This document shows, piece after piece, positions 16,510-24,828 of a stretch of DNA of 64,000 nucleotides. A model generated the notes under the pieces. The model saw nothing but the letters and a program-made list of their open reading frames with translations. It did no database searches and was not told the DNA's origin. Source of the DNA: JAWKIJ01 sp041394325 (GTDB lineage: Bacteria; Actinomycetota; Acidimicrobiia; Acidimicrobiales; Microtrichaceae); NCBI GenBank assembly GCA_041394325.1, contig JAWKIJ010000001.1, forward strand, positions 496,001-560,000, read 5' to 3'. Position numbers and translations under genes: made by a program. Positions within the stretch are counted from its first letter, which is position 1, and each line of letters opens with the position of its first letter.

Positions 16510-17991
16510 ATGCTCGGTCGGACCGTCGACGAGGCCGCCACCCGATACGGCGACCGCCCCTTCGCCATGGAGTACGGCCCCGACCCGTCGGTCGGCGCTC
16601 GGGCGATCCTCACCTACGCCGAACTGGCCGACCGTTCGTCTCGGCTCGCGGCGGCCTGGCGGCGGCTGGGTGTCGGCGAGGGCGACGTGGTCGCCTTGAC
16701 GATCCCGTCGGGTTGCGCCTACGCCACCGCCTACGTCGCCGCGTCGAGGCTCGGAGCGGTCACGGCGGGGATCAACCCCACTCTCACCGACCCCGAACGC
16801 GATCGCCTCCTCGACCATCTCGCTCCGACGCTGACGATCGACGACTCCGCCGCCCTGGAGGTCGCATGCACCTCGGACTCCCGGACCCCCGCCGAACGGG
16901 TTGACGACCTCGACGAGCATCCGGACCGGATGGTCGCCGTCGTGTTCACGTCGGGAACGACCGGCACGCCCAAGGGAGCCGTCTTCCGCGATCGTCAGAT
17001 CGACGCGGTCGGCCGCATCGACATCGGAGAGGGCTGGCGCGATCACTGGGCCGTCGAGGAGGGCCATGCCCTTGCGTCGACCCAGATGGCCCACGTCGGC
17101 TTCATGACCAAGCTCGAGTCCACCCTGCACCTCGGACTCACCACCCATGTGTTGGCCAGATGGCGCGCCGACGACATGCTGCGCCTGGTGGCGCGGCACC
17201 GCATCGCGGTACTCGGTGTGATCGCACCACAACTCGCCCTCATGCTGCGCTCACCGCTGATCGAGCGGCTCGACCTCGACTGTGTGGAGCGGATCGTCGC
17301 AGGGGGTGCCGCGTCGCCACCGGCGATGATCCGGGAGGCTCGACGCCGCTTCGGCGCCACCTATTCGGTCCGCTACTCCTCCACCGAGTCGGGCGGTGTC
17401 GGCTTGGCCACCGCGTTCGACGCTTCCGAGTCGGAGATGGTCGGCGGCATCGGCCGACCACGACCGGGAGTCGAGGTTCGCATCCTCGACTCCTCCCTCG
17501 ACCGGGTCGTCGATGGGATCGGCGAGCTCTGTCTTCGGAGCCCGACCCAGGCCGACGGATACTGGCGGGCACCCGATGCGACCTCGGCCACCTTCCGCGA
17601 CGGGTGGCTTCACACCGGGGATCTCGCGCGACGCAACGAGGACGGGACCTACACACTGTGCGGCCGGGCCAAGGAGATGTACGTGCGCGGCGGTTACAAC
17701 GTGTCGCCCGCGGAGGTCGAGCAGGAGCTGTCGGGCCATCCCGCCGTCGCGGCGGTGGCGATCGTCCCCCGTCCCGATCCGGTCATGGGGGAGATCGGCG
17801 TGGCGGTCGTCGTACCCACGGCGGCCGAACACGACCGACGACCGACCCTGGAGGACCTCCGATCGTTCGCGGGGCCGTCCCTGGCGCGCTGGAAGCTGCC
17901 CGAGGCGATCCTGTTCGTCGACGCGTTGCCCCTCACCCCCGCCCAGAAGCTCGACCGCGACGCGCTGGTCCGGCTTGCCTCGACCGAGTAG
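16510..17991 (+). CDS. AMP-forming acyl-CoA synthetase
   Basis: 493 residues with the full adenylation set: VVFTSGTTGTPKGAVF, YSSTESGGVG in the A5 position, LHTGDLARRNEDG, RAKEMYVRGGYNVSPAEVE and the C-terminal lysine in LTPAQKLDRDAL. It activates a carboxylic acid to its CoA ester. Six bases separate it from the phosphatase-superfamily gene and 13 from the DUF4262 gene, so the three probably form an operon. The combination hints that a phosphodiester or phosphorylated lipid is cleaved and the acid released is activated (inference). Confidence 0.87.
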   Translation: MLGRTVDEAATRYGDRPFAMEYGPDPSVGARAILTYAELADRSSRLAAAWRRLGVGEGDVVALTIPSGCAYATAYVAASRLGAVTAGINPTLTDPERDRLLDHLAPTLTIDDSAALEVACTSDSRTPAERVDDLDEHPDRMVAVVFTSGTTGTPKGAVFRDRQIDAVGRIDIGEGWRDHWAVEEGHALASTQMAHVGFMTKLESTLHLGLTTHVLARWRADDMLRLVARHRIAVLGVIAPQLALMLRSPLIERLDLDCVERIVAGGAASPPAMIREARRRFGATYSVRYSSTESGGVGLATAFDASESEMVGGIGRPRPGVEVRILDSSLDRVVDGIGELCLRSPTQADGYWRAPDATSATFRDGWLHTGDLARRNEDGTYTLCGRAKEMYVRGGYNVSPAEVEQELSGHPAVAAVAIVPRPDPVMGEIGVAVVVPTAAEHDRRPTLEDLRSFAGPSLARWKLPEAILFVDALPLTPAQKLDRDALVRLASTE

Positions 17992-18004
17992 CACGGAGCC
18001 CGAC

Positions 18005-18481
18005 ATGACCGACGACGTCTTTCCCGACCGCAACATGGACCATGCCGACAAGATCGCCTGGGTCGTCGAGGAGAACGGCTGGTGCGCCGAGCCGGTGGCG
18101 CCGAGCGACGAACCGCCGCGACCGGGCTACACCTACACGATCGGCTTCGAGCGGGGATTCGGCCATCCGGAGGTGGTGATCTTCGGCCTCCAGCCGGTCG
18201 CGGCAAGGGGTCTGCTGGAGTTGATGGCCACCCAGCTCGACGCGGGAGGCACCCTGCCCGTCGGAGTGTTCGACGGCCTGTTGGACAACGGCCTCCGGTG
18301 TGCGTTGCTCCCGGTGGACCGCGACGAGCATCCCGCGATGTTCGGTGGCGCCGACGCCTTCTACGGCGAGTCCGGCTACCGGGTGATGCAGTTCGTCTGG
18401 CCCGACCGCGACGGTCATCTGCCGTGGGAGGACGGCTTCGACTTCCGGCTGCTGTTGGCCCAGCCCGTCATCGGCAACTGA
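18005..18481 (+). CDS. DUF4262 domain protein
   Basis: 158 residues matching DUF4262: an N-terminal GWCAEPVAPSDEPPRPGYTY segment, then YTIGFERGFGHPEVVIFGL and, near the end, VMQFVWPDRDGHLPWE. The molecular function of this family is not known. GGAG precedes the ATG at 18005. Last gene of the probable three-gene operon that begins at 14953. Confidence 0.8.
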   Translation: MTDDVFPDRNMDHADKIAWVVEENGWCAEPVAPSDEPPRPGYTYTIGFERGFGHPEVVIFGLQPVAARGLLELMATQLDAGGTLPVGVFDGLLDNGLRCALLPVDRDEHPAMFGGADAFYGESGYRVMQFVWPDRDGHLPWEDGFDFRLLLAQPVIGN

Positions 18482-18544
18482 GCCGGCACCCACGCACCTC
18501 CCGGCCCCGTCTCACGCTGTGCGGGGGTGTGCCGATAGGAACCG

Positions 18545-19342
18545 ATGACCCTGGCAGCTCAGACCGGTTGGGACGCGCTCGGTTCACCCGCACTCGTCGC
18601 AGTCCTGGCGTGGTCGGCAGTCTCCGGCACGGTGGTCGCGTGGCTCGCGCACCGCTATGAGCCGGCAACCGATGACGACGGGTTCGAGTTCGCGATGCTC
18701 CACGACGCGCGGTGCCCGATGTGCGATCACGTCGTCACCCTGGCCGAATCGGCACCGGTGCTGTCACGACGGTGTCGAGACTGCCGGAGCGAGTTGGGGG
18801 GCAGTTGGCCGGCGGCACACGTCGCGAACCTCGTCGGCAACCTCGTCATGCTCCTGACCTTTGGGGCGACACGGTGGCTCCTGGCCTTTCTCTGGCTGGT
18901 TCCGGTCGTCGTGCTCGCCGCGGTCTGCGACATGAGAATGCTCCTGATCCCCAGACGGGTGGTGCACGTCGGCTTCGCGGTCGGACTGGCTCTCATCGGC
19001 GTCCTTTCGTTGACCGGCAGCGCGGCGGGTGCCGTCGTCACCGCGCTCGTCGGGGCGGCCGCGTCGTGCCTGTTCCTGTTCGTCATGCACCTGATCAGCC
19101 CGGGCGGGCTCGGGTTCGGTGACGTCCGGTTCGTGTCCGTGCTCGGCCTGTACCTCGGATGGATGAATGTGCGGCTTCCGTTGTACGGCCTGTTGTTGGG
19201 CAGCGTGATCCACCTCTTGTACGCCGTGCCGCAACGTCTTGCCAAAGGACGCGACAAGGGTCGGTTCTCCCCGTTCGGTCCGGGGCTGGCGACGGGTGCG
19301 GTGCTCGCGATCGCGTTGTCACCGTTCCTCCTGCACCCATGA
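18545..19342 (+). CDS. Prepilin peptidase (A24 family)
   Basis: 265 residues with about seven hydrophobic segments. The two catalytic aspartates can be seen in CDMRMLLIPRR and GGLGFGDVRF. Before the second membrane span there is a zinc-binding pair of CxxC motifs (CPMC and CRDC), as in PilD-type enzymes, although the methyltransferase domain is short. It cleaves the leader of type IV or Flp/Tad pilins at the inner membrane. No pilin is in the window; the SAF-domain protein at 25.8 kb is the only possible partner seen. Confidence 0.87.
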   Translation: MTLAAQTGWDALGSPALVAVLAWSAVSGTVVAWLAHRYEPATDDDGFEFAMLHDARCPMCDHVVTLAESAPVLSRRCRDCRSELGGSWPAAHVANLVGNLVMLLTFGATRWLLAFLWLVPVVVLAAVCDMRMLLIPRRVVHVGFAVGLALIGVLSLTGSAAGAVVTALVGAAASCLFLFVMHLISPGGLGFGDVRFVSVLGLYLGWMNVRLPLYGLLLGSVIHLLYAVPQRLAKGRDKGRFSPFGPGLATGAVLAIALSPFLLHP

Positions 19343-19375
19343 CAGGACGACACCGCCACCGGGCGCCGGGTCGGA

Positions 19376-19407
19376 CGCCCGCGTCGCCGGGTCCGGCGAC
19401 GCGGGCG
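19376..19407. terminator. Strong hairpin between prepilin peptidase and tRNA-Ala
   Basis: Perfect 13-base arms (19376-19388 and 19395-19407; CGCCCGCGTCGCC and its complement) around a 6-base loop, in the gap between a plus-strand gene and a minus-strand tRNA. No T-run follows, so termination would rest on the stem alone or be bidirectional. Confidence 0.6.
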
Positions 19408-19419
19408 AACATTCCGTGG

Positions 19420-19493
19420 TGGAGGTGATGGGAGTCGAACCCACGACCTCCTCGATGCGACCGAGGCGCTCTAGCCAGCTGAGCTACACCCCC
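19420..19493 (-). tRNA. tRNA-Ala (anticodon CGC)
   Basis: The minus strand folds as a cloverleaf: acceptor GGGGGTG with CACCTCC, including the G3:U70 pair that marks alanine tRNAs; D-arm GCTC/GAGC; anticodon stem CCTCG/CGAGG with loop GTCGCAT (anticodon CGC, reading GCG); T-arm GTGGG/CCCAT with TTCGACT. Discriminator A at 19420. The next three bases (19419-19417) read CCA, so the 3' end may be encoded. Confidence 0.95.
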
Positions 19494-19626
19494 ACGGGCC
19501 GGTGCAGTCTAGCGGTGTCGTGCCGGACGACCGTACACCGCCGGGACCCTCGGGGAAGAGCGCGTCCGGTCACGCCGGCGTCACCGCACCAGCGGCGACG
19601 ACCCCGAAGTGGGACGGCGTGACTCG

Positions 19627-20217
19627 TCAGCGGGCGACGGAGCGAGCGGGGGCGTAGGCGGGTATGGCCGAGCGAGCGGCCGATCCGTAACCGCGGTGGG
19701 CCGGTGACGATGCGACCGCGTAACCGTCGCGATGACCGCGTGCGTGACGCACCGGCGCGCAAAGTTGGACCTTCTCGCGACGGGTGACCGCCATGACCGC
19801 ACCGAGGTAGGAGACGAGCGCCAGGTCGACCAGGACGTGCAACACGGTGATGACACCACCGATGCTGACACTGCCGAGGAAGGTCAACAAGGCGGCGGCG
19901 GCGAGCCCGGTCAGGATCTCCTGACGACGTTGCTGGTTGCGGCGCGACGCCGACGACCGGATGCCGCCGGATCGGGGCCCAGCGGCTCGCCCCAAGGCCG
20001 CGGGACGGGAAGGGAGGGCGACGACGTTGTCACGGCGCAGCGGGCCCGGACCGGGGAGCGACCCACCCGAATGGGTGCGCCCGAGCGAGGAGAGATTTCG
20101 GGAGAACTGCGCGATGGTGTCGCTACGTCGGCTGGCGGCACTCCGCCGCAGGAGGTCGGGGACCAGGACCACCGCCCACGCCACCGCAAGACCGAAGAGC
20201 AACAACCACGACGACAC
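19627..20217 (-). CDS. sepX: SepX/GlpR-like divisome membrane protein
   Basis: 196 residues. An N-terminal membrane span followed by a basic stretch (LVPDLLRRSAASRRSDTIAQF) and a Ser-rich linker, then two closely spaced hydrophobic segments around residues 98-140. This layout, with FSRNLSSLGR after the first span, fits the actinobacterial SepX/GlpR family, which acts at the division site with FtsZ. In mycobacteria the homologue lies just downstream of galU and moeA, as here (gene order galU, moeA, moaA, moaC, then this). The C-terminal tail is Ala/Tyr/Arg-rich. Two GTNAC-N6-GTNAC boxes lie upstream. Confidence 0.65.
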   Translation of the reverse strand: MSSWLLLFGLAVAWAVVLVPDLLRRSAASRRSDTIAQFSRNLSSLGRTHSGGSLPGPGPLRRDNVVALPSRPAALGRAAGPRSGGIRSSASRRNQQRRQEILTGLAAAALLTFLGSVSIGGVITVLHVLVDLALVSYLGAVMAVTRREKVQLCAPVRHARGHRDGYAVASSPAHRGYGSAARSAIPAYAPARSVAR

Positions 20218-20306
20218 GCTCTACTCACTCATCCCTTCCGTCAGCGGCCGCTCCGTCCGAACCCGGCCCTCTGCGGGTTGGGTTGTGTGCCCGGCCGACC
20301 CGGCGG

Positions 20307-20322
20307 GTGACGAAACGGTGAC
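20307..20322 (-). promoter_or_regulatory. GTNAC-N6-GTNAC box 1 (MtrA/GlnR-like)
   Basis: Reads GTCAC-CGTTTC-GTCAC on the minus strand, about 90 bases before the sepX start. This is the direct-repeat spacing described for actinobacterial MtrA and GlnR (from memory of the literature). Confidence 0.4.
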
Positions 20323-20370
20323 GATCTGACGACTTCAGTTCGACATCCGACTGGTGCCTCTTGCAAGCAA

Positions 20371-20386
20371 GTCACACCCGTGTAAC
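20371..20386. promoter_or_regulatory. GTNAC-N6-GTNAC box 2 (MtrA/GlnR-like)
   Basis: GTCAC-ACCCGT-GTAAC on the plus strand, and equally valid on the minus strand because GTNAC is self-complementary. 48 bases from box 1. Confidence 0.4.
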
Positions 20387-20514
20387 ACCCCGAACCCTAG
20401 TCAACCCGCCCGCCGACGTCCACCGAAACCGTTCTCCGCACACGTCGATGAATCTCATGTCGCCAAATTGTGACGAAATGATGACGCCGGAGCGGGTCCT
20501 CGTTCGTTGAAATG

Positions 20515-21018
20515 TTACGAACTGAACGTCGAGTCGTCGGCGCCGACCCTTCGATATCCACCGGAACGTCCGCCGGTCTTCTCCCACAACGCCACCTCGC
20601 CGATCACCATCGACCGATCGACCGCCTTGCACATGTCGTAGATGGTGAGGCAGGCCACGGTGCAGGCGGTCAGGGCCTCCATCTCGACGCCGGTGCGGTC
20701 GACCGTCTCGACCGACACCTCCACCTCGATGAACGTGTCCTCGACCCGGAAGTTGACCAGGACGGCACCGACCAGGAGCGGATGGCACAGCGGGATCAGG
20801 TCGGATGTGCGCTTCGCGGCCTGAATCCCTGCAACCCGCGCGACCGCCAGGACGTCACCCTTGTTGATCGCTCCACGGGCCACGAGCGACGTGGTCTCGG
20901 TGCTCATCGTCACCCGACCCCGTGCGATCGCCCGTCGATGCGTCGGATCCTTGGGGGTGACGTCGACCATCCGGGCGCGACCCAGCGGGTCGAGATGTGT
21001 GAGCGACCGTTCCGACAT
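20515..21018 (-). CDS. moaC: Cyclic pyranopterin monophosphate synthase MoaC
   Basis: 167 residues, a normal MoaC. Seen: ARMVDVTPKDPTHRRA at the N terminus, the IPLCHPLL active-site segment with KTSD before it replaced by RTSD, VETVDRTGVEMEALTA and the conserved IYDMCKAVDRSM with catalytic Asp and Lys. It turns the MoaA product into cyclic pyranopterin monophosphate, the second step of molybdenum cofactor synthesis. Downstream of moaA by 42 bases with its own leaderless promoter (TAGGCT, six bases, ATG). Confidence 0.96.
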   Translation of the reverse strand: MSERSLTHLDPLGRARMVDVTPKDPTHRRAIARGRVTMSTETTSLVARGAINKGDVLAVARVAGIQAAKRTSDLIPLCHPLLVGAVLVNFRVEDTFIEVEVSVETVDRTGVEMEALTACTVACLTIYDMCKAVDRSMVIGEVALWEKTGGRSGGYRRVGADDSTFSS

Positions 21019-21024
21019 CGGCTC

Positions 21025-21030
21025 AGCCTA
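21025..21030 (-). promoter_or_regulatory. -10 box of a leaderless promoter (moaC)
   Basis: TAGGCT on the minus strand, then six bases, then the moaC ATG at 21018. The mRNA would begin at the start codon. Confidence 0.5.
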
Positions 21031-21060
21031 TTCGTGGCCGGGGGAACTCGACGGCCTCGA

Positions 21061-22065
21061 CTAACCGCCGATCTGGCTCATGGAGCGTCGGGACCGGACG
21101 AACTGCACCGAGTCGGTGCCATGGCCGCGGCGTTTGGCACCGACACACGTCGCGACGGCCTCCGCGATGCGCTCGTCGTCGGCACCGGAGCGAAGCAACG
21201 AACGCAGGTCGGTCTCCTCGGTCGAGAACAGGCAGTTCCGCAACGCCCCCTCTGCGGTCAGTCGTATCCGGTCACACCGGCCGCAGAAGGGCTCCGACAC
21301 CGACGCGATCACCCCCACCCGGCCTCGCCCGTCGAGGTACTCGTGGACCCGGGCCGGAGCCGACCCGGATGGATCGTCCACCGTCGGTGCCAACGGAAAC
21401 CGCGCGTCGATACGAGCGAGGATCTCCGCCGCGTCCACCACCATCGCCCGGTCCCATCGGCGGTCGGCGTCCACGGGCATGAACTCGATGAACCGCACCT
21501 CGACACCGAGGTCGCGGCCGAACGCCGCGAGTTCCACCACTTCGTCGTCGTTCACTCCCGCCATGACGACCGAGTTGATCTTCACCGTCTCGAAGCCCAC
21601 CGCCACCGCACGTTCGATCCCGGCCACGACGCGATCGAGGCCGTCCCGGCGGCTGATCGAGCGAAAGCGGTCGACGCGGAGTGTGTCCAGCGACACGTTG
21701 AGCCGACCCAACCCGGCGTCACGCCAGCGGGCGGCGTCGCGGACGAGGCTGAGTCCGTTGGTGGTGAGCGCCAGATCGAGGACCCCGTCACCGAGTCGGG
21801 CGAGCCGGGAGATCAGGTCGTCGAGGTGGGACCGGAGCGACGGCTCCCCGCCTGTGAGGCGGACCGAGCCGATCCCGAATCGCTCGACCAGCAGGCGGAC
21901 GACCCGTTCCGTCTCCTCGAAGGTCAGCACCTCGCTCCGCGGCAACCAGTTGAGCCCCTCGGCGGGCATGCAGTACGTGCAGCGAAGGTTGCACCTGTCC
22001 GTCACCGACAGCCGGAGGTCACGATGTACACGGCCGTAGCGGTCGAGGAGCGGGGTGGCGCTCAT
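21061..22065 (-). CDS. moaA: GTP 3',8-cyclase MoaA
   Basis: 334 residues. Radical-SAM cluster CNLRCTYC (Cys25, 29, 32), GGEP at the SAM site, and the second 4Fe-4S site CGRCDRIRLTAEGALRNC near the C terminus, which binds GTP. The chain ends in Gly-Gly (SQIGG), the tail needed for activity. It makes 3',8-cyclo-7,8-dihydro-GTP, the first molybdopterin step. Lies between moeA (42 bases upstream) and moaC. A -10 TACGTT six bases before the ATG indicates a leaderless promoter inside the cluster. Confidence 0.97.
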   Translation of the reverse strand: MSATPLLDRYGRVHRDLRLSVTDRCNLRCTYCMPAEGLNWLPRSEVLTFEETERVVRLLVERFGIGSVRLTGGEPSLRSHLDDLISRLARLGDGVLDLALTTNGLSLVRDAARWRDAGLGRLNVSLDTLRVDRFRSISRRDGLDRVVAGIERAVAVGFETVKINSVVMAGVNDDEVVELAAFGRDLGVEVRFIEFMPVDADRRWDRAMVVDAAEILARIDARFPLAPTVDDPSGSAPARVHEYLDGRGRVGVIASVSEPFCGRCDRIRLTAEGALRNCLFSTEETDLRSLLRSGADDERIAEAVATCVGAKRRGHGTDSVQFVRSRRSMSQIGG

Positions 22066-22071
22066 GGCGCC

Positions 22072-22077
22072 AACGTA
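22072..22077 (-). promoter_or_regulatory. -10 box of a leaderless promoter (moaA)
   Basis: TACGTT on the minus strand, then GGCGCC and the moaA ATG at 22065. Confidence 0.5.
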
Positions 22078-22107
22078 CCCGCCGGCCTCGGACCCTCGGC
22101 CTCGGGT

Positions 22108-23344
22108 TCATCCACGAAGGCGCAACATCGTGACGAGATCCCCCATCTCCGCACCGGCGCCGTCAGGCAGTACCGCGAGCGCGTCGGCCGCCGCCATCGC
22201 CGACAACTGATGGGACCCCTGACCACCCGCACTCCGCAGGAGGGGGATTCCGTCGCTCGCCGGTTCGGCCACGACCCGCACGAAGTGGATCTTGCCGTCG
22301 GGCCGCCGGGCGAAGGGTTCGGCCGCCCGTCCCACCTCGAGGTTTCGCATCGGAAGGCGTTCGGCGCCGCCCATCAGGGCGATCGCGGGGCGGGCGAGCA
22401 ACTCGAACGCCACCATTGACGACACGGGATTGCCGGGAAGGCCGAGCACCGTGACCCCGATGCCGCCCGGACGGGCCACGCCCCCCAGAGCGAAGGGCTT
22501 GGCCGGTTTGATCGAGATCTGCATCCAGTCCAGCGCTCCGAGCGCATCGAGAGCGGAGCGGACGTGGTCGAACTCACCCATGCTGACCCCCCGGACGTGA
22601 GGATCAGGTCACAGTCGCCGGCGGCGGACCGGAGGGCGTCTCCGACCGCCTCGGCCGTGTCGGCCACTCGTCCGAGGTCGACGGGGACCGACCACTCCGT
22701 CGCGACCAGTGCCAGCAGTGCGGCCCGGTTGCTGTCGTAGATCTGGCCCGGCCGCAACGCGGCGGGAGGATCGACGAGTTCGTCGCCTGTCGACAGCACA
22801 CCCACGCGAGGCCGTCGATGGACCGTCATCGTGTCGAGGCCGAGCGTCCGGGCGAGCGCGATCACCCCCGCCGTCACCCTCCGCCCGCGTGGACGGCGAC
22901 GGCACCCGCGGGGAGGTCACCGCCGGCGGTCCGGATGTGACGACCCTGTTCGATCGGGAAGGCCGCGGGGTCGAAGACGACCGACGTCGGTGCCCCCTCG
23001 GCATCGCGTTCGACCGTGCAGTGCTCGACCATCACGACCGCGTCGGCACCCTCGGGGACCGGCGCCCCGGTCATGATCTGCCGAGCGACGCCCGCCTCGA
23101 GTGGGTCCCCGGTGGCACCGGCGCGGATCCGGCCGGTCACCGGAACGGCCACGCCCGGCACAAGCCCGCCGACACGCACCGCGAACCCGTCCATCGCCGA
23201 GTTGTCGAACGGCGGCACGTCGGCGTTCGCGACGAGGTCCACGGCCAACGTCGCGCCGGCCGCTTCGCCGATCGGGACCTCGACCGGCTCCAACACGTCG
23301 ACACGTGCCAACGTCCGGCGGAGCGCCTCCTCGAGGTGGATCAC
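22108..23344 (-). CDS. moeA: Molybdopterin molybdenumtransferase MoeA (two frameshifts)
   Basis: Three frames join into a full MoeA of about 412 residues. Frame one: MIHLEEALRRTLAR, then PFDNSAMDGFAVR and IMTGAPVPEGADAVV. Frame two: RPRVGVLSTGDELV and GQIYDSNRAAL, ending LILTSGG. Frame three: VSMGEFDHVRSAL, KPAKPFALGG, LPGNPVSSMVAFEL and the C-terminal beta domain. The breaks are at 22877-22879 (three C, four needed) and 22587-22592 (six C, seven needed). It inserts molybdate into adenylylated molybdopterin. Starts 20 bases after galU, so probably co-transcribed with it. Confidence 0.92.
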
Positions 23345-23364
23345 CGCCGAGACGCTACGCGGGC

Positions 23365-24252
23365 TCAGCGCACGCCGTAACGAGTCACGATCTCGGCGAG
23401 CACGCCGCGGAACTCCTCGCCGAGTTCCTCGTGTTGGAGCGCCAGTTCAACCGTCGCGCGCAGGAAGTCGACCTTGTTGCCGATGTCGAAGCGGCCATTG
23501 CCGAAGATCTGGCCCTTCACCGGCTCCTCCTTCAACAGCAGCCCGATCGCGTCGGTGAGCTGAATCTCCCCACCGACGCCGGGTTGGACCTGGTCGATGG
23601 CCTCGAAGATCGCCGGAGTGAACAGATAGCGACCGACGATCGCGAGGTCGGAGGGAGCGTCCTCCGGTTTGGGCTTCTCGACTACGTCGACGATGTCGCA
23701 ACCGTCGTCCTGGCCGAGCTCCACCGCCGCACACCCGTAGTTGCGGATCTGCTCATGGGGAACCTGCATCAGCGCCACCGTCGAGGCCCCCGTCCGGTCG
23801 TGCGTGGCGATCATGTCCCTCAACAACGTGGACCGCGAATCCATGATGTCGTCGCCGAGAAGCACCACGAAGGGGTTGTTGCCCACGTGCTTGCGGGCCA
23901 CCGAGACCGCGTGGCCGAGGCCGAGGGGCTCCCCCTGACGGACGAAGTGGATGTCGGCGAGGTCCGCCAACTCGATGACGTCGGCGAGGGCATCGGTCTT
24001 GCCCTGGTCCGCGAGGTGGTACTCCAGCTCGAAGTTCCGGTCGAAATGGTCCTCGAGGCTGCGCTTGTTGCGACCGGTGATGATGAGGATGTCGTCGATC
24101 CCCGCCTCGACGGCCTCCTGCACCACGTACTGGATGGACGGCCGGTCGACGACCGGCAGCATTTCCTTGGGCTGCGCCTTGGTCGCCGGCAGGAACCGCG
24201 TGCCGAGCCCGGCGGCGGGGATCACTGCTTTGCGGACTCGGGACTGGCTCAC
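23365..24252 (-). CDS. galU: UTP--glucose-1-phosphate uridylyltransferase GalU
   Basis: 295 residues. Nucleotidyltransferase signature AVIPAAGLGTRFLPATKAQPKEMLPVVD at the N terminus, GRNKRSLEDHFD, GEPLGLGHAV and the metal-binding LLGDDIMD, in the order and spacing of bacterial GalU. It makes UDP-glucose for cell-envelope and storage polysaccharides in the cytoplasm. GTG start with GAGGAG before it. First gene of the galU-moeA-moaA-moaC-sepX run, the same neighbourhood as in mycobacteria, divergent from the fmdB-type gene. Confidence 0.97.
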   Translation of the reverse strand: MSQSRVRKAVIPAAGLGTRFLPATKAQPKEMLPVVDRPSIQYVVQEAVEAGIDDILIITGRNKRSLEDHFDRNFELEYHLADQGKTDALADVIELADLADIHFVRQGEPLGLGHAVSVARKHVGNNPFVVLLGDDIMDSRSTLLRDMIATHDRTGASTVALMQVPHEQIRNYGCAAVELGQDDGCDIVDVVEKPKPEDAPSDLAIVGRYLFTPAIFEAIDQVQPGVGGEIQLTDAIGLLLKEEPVKGQIFGNGRFDIGNKVDFLRATVELALQHEELGEEFRGVLAEIVTRYGVR

Positions 24253-24405
24253 GACAGGCTCCTCGGGGAAAGAGTAGGCGGAGTGGCCGACGCCGTGGAA
24301 CCCGGCCGTCGGACAGTCCGTAAGGAGACGGTAAGGGCACGGCGAACCCTGTCAAGCGTCAGCCCCCTCCGGGCACCGCCTTCGCCCGGGAGCCCCCCGT
24401 CACGG

Positions 24406-24411
24406 TATCGT
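24406..24411 (+). promoter_or_regulatory. -10 box of the fmdB-type gene
   Basis: TATCGT immediately to the left of, and overlapping by one base, the CIRCE-like palindrome. The transcription start would fall inside the palindrome at about 24418. Confidence 0.45.
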
Positions 24412-24437
24412 TGGCACTCGCACATGACGAGTGCCAA
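24411..24437. promoter_or_regulatory. CIRCE-like element (HrcA operator)
   Basis: TTGGCACTC-N9-GAGTGCCAA, against the CIRCE consensus TTAGCACTC-N9-GAGTGCTAA: same 9-base spacer, 16 of 18 arm positions identical and the two changes symmetrical. The palindrome extends to 13-base arms (24408-24420 and 24428-24440). It lies between a -10 box and the ATG of the fmdB-type gene, the usual place for HrcA repression. Confidence 0.7.
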
Positions 24438-24465
24438 CGACCGGCCGAACCCGAGGTCCCACCTC

Positions 24466-24819
24466 ATGCCCACCTATGACTACCGCTGCAAGGACTGTGA
24501 TCACGAGTTCGAGATCCATCAGTCCTTCGACGAGGACACCCTGACCGTCTGCCCGAGTTGCGGGGGGTCGCTGCGCAAGGTGTTCGGCAACGTGGGGATC
24601 TCCTTCAAGGGGTCGGGCTTCTACAAGACCGACAGCCGCTCGAAGGGATCCTCGAAATCCGCATCCGGCTCCGGCTCCGGCAACGGTGCGAGCGGATCGG
24701 ACGGGGCCTCGTCGAACGGATCCGACTCGTCGTCCACGACGAAGAAGCCCTCCGACTCCGGTTCCGGCTCGACCTCCCCCACGTCGAGCCCCGCGGGCGC
24801 CTCCACGAACAAGGGGTAG
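24466..24819 (+). CDS. FmdB-family zinc-ribbon protein with Ser/Gly-rich tail
   Basis: 117 residues from the ATG at 24466 (GAGG upstream); the first 40 residues are the FmdB zinc ribbon, MPTYDYRCKDCDHEFE then CPSCGGSLRKVFG, with four cysteines in two CxxC pairs, followed by GISFKGSGFYKTD, seen in nearly all family members. From residue 55 on the chain is a low-complexity Ser/Gly/Thr tail of about 60 residues. The family function is unsettled; some are called regulators. A CIRCE-like element in its promoter suggests heat-shock or protein-damage control. An in-frame ATG at 24424 lies inside the operator and is unlikely to be used. Confidence 0.85.
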   Translation: MPTYDYRCKDCDHEFEIHQSFDEDTLTVCPSCGGSLRKVFGNVGISFKGSGFYKTDSRSKGSSKSASGSGSGNGASGSDGASSNGSDSSSTTKKPSDSGSGSTSPTSSPAGASTNKG

Positions 24820-24822
24820 CCT
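24817..24822 (+). promoter_or_regulatory. -10 box of a leaderless promoter (map)
   Basis: TAGCCT, whose first three bases are also the stop codon of the fmdB-type gene, followed by six bases and the map ATG at 24829. Confidence 0.5.
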
Positions 24823-24828
24823 GTACCC

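Larger units (their letters stand above)
20218..20514. other. Intergenic region upstream of sepX, with response-regulator-like boxes
   Basis: 297 bases without a convincing reading frame. It holds two GTNAC-N6-GTNAC elements (listed separately), a third degenerate one near 20470 (GTGAC-N6-ATGAC), and a TTGACT (minus strand, 20399-20404) that could be a -35. I see no RNA gene here. Confidence 0.5.

Noticed and set aside
20372..20788. Minus-strand reading frame across the gap before moaC's end
   Set aside because: It overlaps moaC in another frame and its unique part lies in the sepX upstream region; no start signal or protein-like pattern.
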